The notes beneath the pieces were generated by a model. The model searched no databases, was not told the DNA's origin, and saw nothing but the letters and a program-made list of their open reading frames with translations. DNA of 64,000 nucleotides from Mycoplasmataceae bacterium (GTDB taxonomy: Bacteria > Bacillota_I > Bacilli_A > Mycoplasmatales > Mycoplasmoidaceae). A program made the translations under genes and the position numbers. The DNA lies in contig JAITNN010000007.1 of the NCBI GenBank assembly GCA_031290395.1, positions 1-64,000 on the forward strand. Direction: 5' to 3'. Positions within the stretch are counted from its first letter, which is position 1, and the number at the start of each line of letters is the position of its first letter. Positions 56,714 to 64,000 of this stretch are shown one piece after another.

Positions 56714-56749
56714 AAAAACGATGGTTCTTTGAATGGAATCATCGTTTTT
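56714..56749. terminator. Hairpin between tRNA-Gly and membrane gene
   Basis: AAAAACGATG pairs exactly with CATCGTTTTT around a 16-base loop, directly downstream of the tRNA on the minus strand. Ends the tRNA transcript. Confidence 0.82.
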
Positions 56750-56752
56750 ATT

Positions 56753-56826
56753 TGGAGCAGATGACGAGAATCGAACTCGCGTCTCGACCTTGGCAAGGTT
56801 GCGTTCTACCATTGAACTACATCTGC
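56753..56826 (-). tRNA. tRNA-Gly(GCC)
   Basis: The minus strand reads GCAGATG ... CATCTGC T CCA: a seven-base acceptor stem, discriminator U, and an encoded CCA. The D-arm region is GTTCAATGGTAGAAC. The anticodon loop CCTTGCCAAGG contains GCC. The T-arm GCGAGTTCGATTCTCGT has the TTCGATT loop. Single gene, followed by a terminator. Confidence 0.95.
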
Positions 56827-56862
56827 AAAAAGTAATATAAATATTACCATAACAAAATCAGT

Positions 56863-58587
56863 CTAAATTAATTTCTTTTGTTTTAAGAAATTTGACACAA
56901 GGTTGTTTACTTCAGTTAATGTGTCTAATTCTATTGCTTTACTAGCTAGTAACTTGCATTCTTCAAAGGAAAGGCTGTTCACAATCATCCTAGCTTTAGG
57001 GATAGATGTGGCGCTCATTGAAAACTCATCCAAACCTAGGCCCAATAATATAGGAATAGATAAAATGTCTCCAGCCATCTCGCCACACATTCCGATTCAC
57101 CGTTTGTTGATGTGACCTCCATCAATTGTGAATTTTACTAATGTTAATAAAGATGGATTATTAGGTTGATATAAATAAGCTACCTTTTGTGACATTCGAT
57201 CGCAAGCAAATGTATATTGATTTAAATCATTAGTACCAATAGAAAAGAAATCAGCATATTTACTAAATTGTTTTGCCAATACAGCCGATGATGGAATCTC
57301 TGTCATCATTCCTAATTGAATGTCATCAGCCACTTTTTGACCTTCTTTTCTTAATTCAGCAAAAGTAGTCTCAGCAAAAGCTTTAGCCTCCTTAAATTCA
57401 TCAATTGTGGCAATCATAGGAAACATGATGCCTAATTTACCATAAATTGATGCTCGACCCAAAGCGCGTAATTGTGTTTTGAAAATTTCTTTATTGTCTA
57501 AACAAAAACGGATAGCACGATAACCCAAGAAAGGATTCGCTTCTTGGGGAAATTGGAAATAAGATAGTTTTTTGTCTCCACCAATATCCAATGTGCGAAT
57601 GACAACCAAGGCATCATGCATTTTATCTAAGACCGCTTTATAGCCTTCAAATTGTTCTTCTTCAGTCGGTCAATGGTCATTATCCATATATAAGAATTCA
57701 CTACGATATAAACCTATGCCTTCTGCCCCATTAGCAATAGCGGCATCTACATCACTTGGTTTACCAATATTAGAACTTAAATGTACTTTATGCCCGTCTA
57801 TAGTAACACTTGGGACATGAATGTACTTTTTAAGTTCTTCTTTTTCTTTTTCAAATAAAACAATTTGTTTCTTCCATCCATCTGGATTAGTCGGTTCAAT
57901 TTCAATTTCACCAGTAGAACCATTTAAAGCCACCATTTGATTAGATGTGACTAATGTTGAAATATTCTCTACACCTAAAACTGCTGGAATTTCCATCGTA
58001 CGAGCCATAATAGCCGCATGGCTAGTTCTACCACCGATTTCAGTAATAAAACCTTTGACATACTTCTTGTCTAATAAAGCTGTTTCAGACGGTGTCAAAT
58101 CTGGAGCAATAATAATTACTTCTTCATTAATGTCCACAATGTTAGGTAACGAAACACCTAACACATTACTTAATACACGTCTCTTAACATCTTTGACATC
58201 GGCTGCACGTTCTTTAAAATAAGCATCGGACATATTTTTGAATATTTCAAAATATTTATCAAAAACAAACCGAATCGCAAAAGCAGCATTAACTTTAGTT
58301 TCATTAATGGTTCGCTCAACTTCTCCAACAATCTCTGGATCATTAGCTATTTGAATATGAGCATCGAAAACTTCCGCTTTCTCTTCACCAATCTTTTTGG
58401 CTGCCGCTTCTTTTATTTTTAATAATTGCTCACCAGTTTTTTCTAATGCTATATGAAATTTCTTAACTTCATTAATGGTGTCAGTAATTTGTTTATCGTT
58501 AATATCAAATTTGGGTGTTACTAGTAAATAAGCCCTATTAATGGCGATACCATTACTAGCTCCAATCCCTTTAAGTAATTTGCCCAT
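56863..58587 (-). CDS. ptsI: PTS enzyme I
   Basis: 574 residues, normal length. Takes phosphate from PEP to start the sugar phosphotransferase cascade. The phospho-His is in [18 protein letters not shown]. The PEP domain has [57 protein letters not shown] and the active Cys in [13 protein letters not shown]-Trp at NDHWPTEEE and NKRWIGMC. The ATG is 10 bases after the crr stop, so crr-ptsI is one unit. ptsH is not in the window. Confidence 0.96.
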
Positions 58588-58597
58588 ACTGAAAACA

Positions 58598-59134
58598 CTA
58601 CTTAAGTTCTACAATTTTTGTGCCTTTAGTGACTTGACCTTTTAAAATGTCTGTAAAGTTTTTGTTGGTACTAAATTCATTGTTCACAATAATGACTGGT
58701 GTAATAGTATCATATCCTGCTTTTTTAATCGCTTCTAAATCAGCAGTGATTACAGGAGCACCAACGCTTATTTTATCACCAGCTTTAGCATGTAGTGTAA
58801 ATCCTTGTAGTGCTTTACCAGACTCACGATTTGCATTCATATTTACTGTATCAATACCAATGTGAACTAGTATTTCTACACCACTACTATGTTTTACCGA
58901 AAAGGCATGTCCCGTCTCAGCTACTAAAGTTAATTCACCATCAATTGGTGAACCAAATTCTCCAGATGTTGGTCTAACGGCAAAACCCTTACCGATCATA
59001 TCTTGACTAAATGTTTCATCTTTCACTTCAGTAGTCGCTACAACTTCGCCATCTACAGGTGAACAAATATTGATAATTTGTTCGCCTCCAGTGTCTTTAT
59101 TCTTTTTTCCAAATAATTTACTAAAAAAACCCAT
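58598..59134 (-). CDS. crr: PTS glucose-type EIIA component
   Basis: 178 residues. ICSPVDGEVV, DMIGKGFAVRPTSGEFGSPIDG, AETGHAFSVKHSSGVEILVHIGIDTVNM (phosphorylated His in VHIGID) and the second His region are typical of EIIA-Glc. A short Lys-rich N-terminus (FSKLFGKKNKD) is as in other soluble EIIA. Passes phosphate from HPr to a sugar-specific EIIB. TATAAT upstream (59167-59162 on minus) and GAGGAATT before the ATG. First gene of the unit. Confidence 0.95.
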   Translation of the reverse strand: MGFFSKLFGKKNKDTGGEQIINICSPVDGEVVATTEVKDETFSQDMIGKGFAVRPTSGEFGSPIDGELTLVAETGHAFSVKHSSGVEILVHIGIDTVNMNANRESGKALQGFTLHAKAGDKISVGAPVITADLEAIKKAGYDTITPVIIVNNEFSTNKNFTDILKGQVTKGTKIVELK

Positions 59135-59477
59135 AATTCCTCTTTGATTTATATGCCGTTTATTATAAATGTTAATTAAGTAATTAGTTATAGAAGTAAA
59201 AAAGAATAATATGCCCCCTAATTAGAATGATAATTGTTTGTCCCTATAACCCCTTAATTTTATTGCATTCTAATTTAGTCGTAATTTTCGACTTTAGGGT
59301 TAATAATGTTTTTAGAAAAGTAAAACTAGCTACATACATTGCATAGGATACATTTTATGATAAAAGCATATTAATAGTAAACCATGTAAAATTTATATAG
59401 AGAGTATTATTAATTTAATTATCTGATGTAAAAAATCTAGACATTGATATCAATGTCTAGATTTGGAAGAAAGATAA
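59135..59477. other. Gene-less gap with promoter and terminator
   Basis: The right side serves the lipoprotein terminator (59433-59464) and the left side the crr promoter. A near-inverted repeat CTAATTAGAATG (59219 on) / CATTCTAATTTAG (about 59263-59275) and a short GTCG/CGAC hairpin follow. No open frame of note. The phrase AATATGCCC...CTAATT recurs near 62.15 kb. Confidence 0.55.
59433..59464 (-). terminator. Perfect 32-base palindrome, lipoprotein terminator
   Basis: AAATCTAGACATTGAT is followed directly by its exact inverse complement. On the minus strand, six T follow it, 14 bases after the lipoprotein stop: a strong Rho-independent terminator. Confidence 0.88.
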
Positions 59478-61574
59478 TTATGTTGTTGGATATACTGATC
59501 AATTGGTAAAATTGCTTTTTACTGCAGCAATTTGGTCCCTAATGGTTACAGCGCCAGCATGAGTTGCAGCAGCAATGGTGCCGGTTGGTTGGTCACAGCC
59601 GTTAAAGGCAGAAGTGCCGATGGAAGCAGTAGTAATTGAACCAAAACCAATATAGATTAAGTTCGCACAGCCGTAGAAGGCAAAGTTGCCGATGGATGTG
59701 CTACTAAGTGAAGTAAAAATAACTTTAGTTAAAGACGCACAGCCGCTGAAGGCCTCAGTGCCGATGGAAGTGGCGGTGTCTTGTAGGGGAATAGGAAATG
59801 CTATACTAGAAATATCGCCGACATATAGACAGCCGTCTGCGCAAGCAGTTGTACTGGCGGTTTTATAGATCGCAACACCGTTTGTGCTTGATACTTTTGT
59901 GTATGCTGGATTTAAATTTAAAGCTTTTACACCAGTCGTTGTTAAACTCGCACAGCCGCTGAAGGCATAAGAGCCGATGATGGCGAGCGTACCAAATGAA
60001 GAAGCATCCACATCTAAACTTGCACATCTATCGAAGGCGTAGTTGCCGATGGATATTGATTTGCTAGCGAAAGATTCTAGATTCACACAGTCGTGGAAGG
60101 CAGAAGTGCCGATGGAACCTGCTGATAAAGAAGCATCCACATCCACTAAATTTGCACAGCCGTCGAAGGCAGAAGTGCCGATGGATGTATTTGTTCCTGC
60201 AATTTGTATTTCAGAGATAGTACCTCCAGCGGCCATACTTACACTACTTTGTAAACCAGCAATGGATGTGACATCAGCAGGAAAAATAATTTTAGTATAA
60301 CCTGCAGCTTTTACTTCAGCATCTTTACCAGCTTGTCAGCCAATGATCGCTGGGTATCCTGCAAATCAAGTAGCATCGGCTATCAAGAGGTCAGCATCAG
60401 TAATTGTCAATGTAATATTTAATGTTGCTGGAGTATAGTTAGTCGCTACAGACTGAATTGTAAAAGAATAAGTATTGGCGGGCGTCGCGTTAGTTCAAGC
60501 AAGCACGCCTGTATTTTCACCAATTGCAATGTTATTATCAGGAGCACTACCAACAAATGATCAAGTAGTAGTTCCAGCACTACTAGTATATGTTTCTGTA
60601 CCACCAGTTCCAAATGTTGCTGAAGGTGAAAAATCTCCTCCAAGCTGTTGTTGGGTATTTTGAATATGAATTGTTAATGGATTGCTTACAGTATTTGTAG
60701 CCGTATCTGTGATAGTTATGGTGTAATCAGCGACTGCTAAAGTTTGGGACTTTCTAGTAAGCGTGAAAGCGGAACCTGTGATATCTAAATCAAACTTCGC
60801 GGCATCATTCCCTGTTAAAGTACAGGCACCTAATGTGAAATTAGTGGCTGTGATGGTACCAGAAATAGTGTTGGTAGTGTCATAAACCAAATTAGTATTA
60901 GTGCTTGAGATGGTCAAAGATTTTTCAATCGGATTGGTAACAATTATTGTTAAAACATTAGAAGTAACACCATTAGCAGTTAAAGTTACATTGTAATTGT
61001 CAGCTACCAAAGCAACATCTTTACGACTAATTTTGGTGGGATTGGTCGCACTATCTAATTCAAAATTAGTCGTATCAGAAATACTATAACTGGTTGGTGT
61101 AAAATTGGCAGCTGTTACGGAAATAGTCACATCACCAGCCACATCAACGGTTAAGTTGGGATTACTTGATGATAGTGTAAGTGATTTGGCAATTGGGTCC
61201 GCAACATGAATTGTTAATGGATTGCTTACAGTATTTGTAGCCGTATCTGTGATAGTTATGGTGTAATCAGCGGCTGCTAAAGTTTGGGACTTTCTAGTAA
61301 GCGTGAAAGCGGAACCTGTGATATCTAAATCAAACTTCGCGGCATCATTCCCTGTTAAAGTACAGGCACCTAATGTGAAATTAGTGGCCACAATTGAACC
61401 AGAGATTGTCGTAGCGGTATTATAAATTAGATCGGTTGACGCACTATAGATAGTAATCGCTTTATCACCGGTTGGATTGCCACAAGAAGTTAGCGTAGCT
61501 GCGGTCACGCCAGCACTGATAATACCTACAGCAGAAATTGATGCTAGTGTTTTAATTAATTTTGATTTTTTCAT
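59478..61574 (-). CDS. Surface lipoprotein with beta-repeats and BspA-type LRRs
   Basis: 698 residues. The signal peptide MKKSKLIKTLASISAVGIIS ends in the lipobox TLTSC (Cys ~32). Residues ~40-310 hold three Ig-like repeats, two almost identical (TLTGNDAAKFDLDITGSAF, SQTLAAADYTITITDTATN). The C-terminal ~300 residues hold seven BspA-type leucine-rich repeats of form IGTSAFDGCANL, IGNYAFDRCASL. Several TGA-Trp codons in the middle. The family binds host proteins or mediates adhesion. It stands alone with its own terminator and a (CT)11 tract upstream that may vary expression. Confidence 0.9.
60666..60848 (-). repeat. 183-bp near-identical coding repeat, copy 1
   Basis: Copy 2 is at 61206-61388, exactly 540 bases away. 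The two differ at one base (60733 A, 61273 G), changing one residue. A third, diverged repeat lies between. Such copies favour gene conversion and in-frame deletion of 540 bases. Confidence 0.9.
61206..61388 (-). repeat. 183-bp near-identical coding repeat, copy 2
   Basis: Partner of the copy at 60666-60848, offset exactly 540 bases with a single mismatch. Encodes the first beta-repeat of the lipoprotein. Confidence 0.9.
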
Positions 61575-61713
61575 TTTATGTTTCTTTCTATTTTCATTTG
61601 GAAAATTATTTTTGTTAAATATGTTTTGACAAATAGACAAAATAAAAAACAAGAATTATCTTTTTGCTAGTTCTTGTTTATAAGAGAGAAGAAAAATTAA
61701 ACCACTTGCGTGG

Positions 61714-61735
61714 CTCTCTCTCTCTCTCTCTCTCT
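61714..61735. repeat. (CT)11 dinucleotide tract
   Basis: Eleven CT units (AG on the lipoprotein strand) lie about 140 bases upstream of the lipoprotein ATG and next to TTATAAA on the same strand. Length change by slippage could tune the promoter. Confidence 0.85.
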
Positions 61736-62191
61736 ATTGTGATCATGTTTACCTATTAATGATACACAAAAATCTTACAGAAAAAATTTATTTTATAACC
61801 CCCCCCAAAGGTATTTTTGTATATGAAAAATATGTGAAAAAATTTGATCTAAAAAGCATTAAAAATCTTTCGCACTTAGACAAGTGCTCAAGATTACCAA
61901 ATTGGTGGGTTTTGCATTGCAAACAACGACAAAACATTCCTTTAACATAATTTGGATTGACAATGGGTGGTCGCCGGTTCCAACCGGCGATACCTGCGGT
62001 GCTAGAATAAAACATGGTACATCTTCCTGACATTTTGGTTGATTTACAAGTGAATTGCTGAAGGAAAAGCAAAACACTTAACCAAAAATTGGCTTGGATC
62101 CTATTTTTTACCTTAAAAACTAGTGGTGAACTTAATAATCCCCAAAAGAATTAATATGCCCTAATTGCCAATCATTCCTTCGCCAAAAAAC

Positions 62192-62216
62192 AAAAATCAC
62201 TTAAGTGATGATTTTT
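62192..62216 (-). terminator. Terminator of rplK-rplA operon
   Basis: On the minus strand AAAAATCATCACTT pairs with AAGTGATTTTT (one bulge), followed by TTTTTT-rich sequence, 75 bases after the last gene's stop. Confidence 0.7.
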
Positions 62217-62290
62217 TGATTTGCTAACTATAAGTTATTTCAATGAAAAGAAATATATTAACATTAGGAATAAATAATTTTGACGTTTTA

Positions 62291-62791
62291 CTAATCGTTT
62301 GATGTCTTCTTCGATTGCTTAGATTGCTTTTTTAGCAAGGCAAGTTGCGCATGCAATTGTTTTTTAGCATTACGCTTGTCTTGAAATAATTTAGATTTTA
62401 AAGGATCCAACATTAAAATGTAGTATTTATGTTGGAGTGCCTTTTTTTCTTTTTCAAATTTCGCCAATCTTGCCTTGCGATCAATAACTAATTTACTAGT
62501 AATCTTATTATCGCCATCATGTTTGGATTGTTTTATAGCTAATTTACTATTAACTTTATAAATTTTAATTTGATGTATTAGTAAATTTCACTCGTATTGA
62601 AATTTACGAAATAAAACATCGTCATGATCGGCATGATCTAAATTGATGGAATGATCTACTCCACTTATTATGAGTTTTCGTTCACGCAAAATACATTGAC
62701 GATCATAACTATTAACAATCATTTCCAGCTTATTAAAATACAAACGAATGATTTTAGCTTTTTGATTGGTGTAGTTTATTCTAGAAGACAT
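62291..62791 (-). CDS. Charged coiled-coil hypothetical protein
   Basis: 166 residues, rich in Lys, Leu and Gln, predicted almost wholly helical. One TGA-Trp at QYEWNLL. The middle part (KLVIDRKARLAKFEKEKKALQHKYY) and the end (NAKKQLHAQLALLKKQSKQSKK) suggest coiled coil. The start is one base before the rplA stop, so it is translated from the rplK-rplA transcript. No family recognised; a ribosome-associated role is only suggested by place. Confidence 0.7.
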
Positions 62792-62792
62792 T

Positions 62793-63476
62793 CTATTTGC
62801 TTACGCCAACTTTAATAGAAGGACCCATTGTTGTGCAAAGGTAAATCTTCTGAACATAATCACCTTTAACAGTAGAAGGTCTTTTTGATAACAAGAACTC
62901 AAGTAAAGCATTGATATTAGCAATTACCTTTTCAGCAGCTGCAGATACTTTCCCAATGACCATATGAATGTTCCCATATGTGTCAGTACGATAATTCATC
63001 TTACCTTTTTTAAATTCCTTAGTTACTTTAAGCACATCAGGAGTTACTGTTCCTAATTTAGGGTTAGGCATTAATCCTTTTGGTCCTAAAATTTTACCAA
63101 GTTTAGATAATTCAGGCATGAACTTAGGGGTGGTAATAATTACATCAAAATCTAATCAACCACCCTTAATTTCATCAATTTTATCTTTGCCACCTAAATA
63201 ATCTGCACCAGCTTCTTTAGCTTGGGTTGATGTAACATCATCACTTAAAACCAAAACTCTAGTTTGTTTACCAAAGTAATACGGTAAAGCGATTGTTCCT
63301 CTTAATTGTTGTTCAGCTTTAGTTGTATCAAGATTTAACTTAATTGCGATTTCAATTGAAGAATCAAATTTAGTAGTTGAAGTTTTTTTAGCTAAAGCTA
63401 CAGCTTCCTCTATTGTATATAACTTCTTACTATCAACAAGAGCCTTAGCAGCAGTGTATTTCTTATTCTTTGCCAT
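62793..63476 (-). CDS. rplA: Ribosomal protein L1
   Basis: 227 residues. Binds 23S rRNA at the L1 stalk and, in many bacteria, its own mRNA. KFDSSIEIAIKLNLDTTKAEQQLRGTIALPYYFGK, KLGKILGPKGLMPNPKLGTVT and STVKGDYVQKIYLCTTMGPSIKV are conserved. TGA-Trp at KGGWLDFDV. Two bases after rplK; its TAG overlaps the next gene. Confidence 0.96.
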
Positions 63477-63478
63477 AA

Positions 63479-63937
63479 TTATTTACCACCTTTCGCTGTT
63501 TTCTTTGGTGTTAAATCTACACCTTCAATGGTAATTCCCATTTGTTTGGCAGTACCAGCGATCATTCTTAATGCGGCTTCTTCATCATATGCATTAAGGT
63601 CTGGTAATTTATATTTAGCAATCTCAAGCGCTTGTGCTTTTGTAATAGTTGCAACATGATCAGTTAGTTGGTTTTTACCAGCCGTTTCTAATTTGGCCGC
63701 TTTCTTTAACATTACACTCGCTGGTGATGTTTTTGTGATAAATGTAAAAGACTTATCATTGAACGCAGTAATAATGCAAGGCACTACTTCTCCATTACGA
63801 GTTTTTGTCTTATCGTTGAATTGCTTAGTGAATTCTCCCATATTAATACCAATTGACGCTAATGCAGGTCCTGGTTTGGCTTGTCCACCAATAAGTTGTA
63901 TTTTGGCAATACGAACTATTTCCTTTTTTGCAGCCAC
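63479..63937 (-). CDS. rplK: Ribosomal protein L11, GTG start
   Basis: 152 residues. Forms the GTPase-associated centre. [33 protein letters not shown] is the N-terminal domain, and [14 protein letters not shown] the C-terminal. No ATG is available; GTG 63937 has AGGAGG six bases upstream. It is separated from secE-nusG, which is its usual neighbour. Confidence 0.96.
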   Translation of the reverse strand: MAAKKEIVRIAKIQLIGGQAKPGPALASIGINMGEFTKQFNDKTKTRNGEVVPCIITAFNDKSFTFITKTSPASVMLKKAAKLETAGKNQLTDHVATITKAQALEIAKYKLPDLNAYDEEAALRMIAGTAKQMGITIEGVDLTPKKTAKGGK

Positions 63938-64000
63938 AAGTATACCTCCTATGTTTTTGTATCTCTACGTGGTCTAACGGATAAATCAGTTCCTTCCACA
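63938..64000 (-). promoter_or_regulatory. Part of rplK leader
   Basis: 63 bases upstream of rplK with the AGGAGG site at the gene end. AAC-GAT/ATC-GTT forms a small stem with mismatch. This could be part of an L1 autoregulation site, but the sequence is cut by the window edge. Confidence 0.35.

Larger units (their letters stand above)
61575..62290. other. Gene-less stretch with repeats and GC-rich hairpin
   Basis: 716 bases without a convincing gene. From left to right: the lipoprotein 5' region with an AAACAAGAA/TTCTTGTTT stem near 61.65 kb, a TTATAAA box, the (CT)11 tract, a C8 tract at 61799-61806, a short open frame at 61759-61950 (63 codons) that looks like a remnant, a GC-rich perfect hairpin (CGCCGG-TTCCAA-CCGGCG near 61970-61990), and the terminator of the rplK operon at 62192-62216. 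The GC content of the middle part stands out from its surroundings. Confidence 0.6.

Noticed and set aside
56647-56835. 62-codon plus-strand frame over the tRNA
   Set aside because: It reads through the antisense of tRNA-Gly and a terminator; typical false frame at tRNA genes.
61759-61950. Plus-strand frame of 63 codons
   Set aside because: Good codons in part but no start signal, no family, and the frame hits several stops afterwards; at most a gene remnant.
61965-61992. tRNA T-arm in the GC-rich hairpin
   Set aside because: The loop has six bases, not seven, and no acceptor, D or anticodon arm can be built around it.
61788-62077. Overlapping minus-strand open frames of 72-94 codons
   Set aside because: They overlap each other, have odd Cys-rich composition, no ribosome site and include the C8 tract and GC hairpin; they look like chance frames.

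Overview
The window comes from a low-GC Mollicute that reads UGA as tryptophan. Nearly every long gene has in-frame TGA where the protein family has Trp (GpsA GAWGTA, Der, InfB, LigA, CysS, PtsI), and genes end only in TAA or TAG. Gene content fits a host-associated mycoplasma relative: PTS enzymes, amino-acid permeases, an archaeal-type ProS, a fused PstC-PstA, and a BspA-like surface lipoprotein. Species was not determined.

Layout. 1-5 kb: partial unknown gene, NagB-like protein, membrane protein, cmk-der-gpsA, then a frameshifted small membrane gene. 5.2-9.6 kb (-): five-gene operon proS, 2-TM protein, dCMP deaminase and two polytopic membrane proteins, with start/stop overlap at most junctions. 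9.9-11.7 kb: Abi_2/HEPN gene broken by an ochre codon, and a PHP phosphatase. 11.8-20.5 kb: SemiSWEET-like gene, nusA-infB-rbfA-membrane protein, TtcA-like enzyme, truB-ribF, HIT protein, and a coiled-coil protein built of 13-residue repeats. 20.7-30.5 kb: de novo purine genes purD, purH, purN and purM, mixed with two APC permeases, apt, fRMsr, a PAP2 gene out of frame at a C8/G8 tract, and a SHOCT protein. 30.5-36.4 kb (-): pstS, pstCA, pstB, two PQ-loop proteins, phoU. 36.5-45.2 kb: HTH-pentapeptide regulator, rpsB, rpmG-secE-nusG, a Fic-like protein, an alternative sigma factor, a large APC permease and a threonine dehydratase. 45.2-56.8 kb: another large permease, cysS-rlmB, a 975-residue YhgE/Pip-like protein, a second coiled-coil protein, a membrane protein plus ligA, tRNA-Gly. 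56.9-64 kb: crr-ptsI, the BspA-type lipoprotein with a (CT)11 tract upstream, a gene-less stretch with a GC-rich hairpin, then rplK-rplA plus a coiled-coil gene.

How it works together. Translation and RNA-processing genes form compact operons joined by overlapping TAATG. Metabolism shows PTS sugar uptake, a phosphate ABC importer, several amino-acid permeases, purine salvage (apt), and an unexpected set of de novo purine genes. The accessory and surface part carries possible variability devices: poly-G/C tracts of eight, a dinucleotide tract and coding repeats. Several isolated genes have a -10 box 5-7 bases before the start codon and probably give leaderless mRNAs. Some divergent gene pairs share a palindromic -10. 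The most unusual items are the purine genes in a UGA=Trp organism, the PQ-loop pair inside the pst operon, and two coiled-coil genes that share an upstream inverted repeat.
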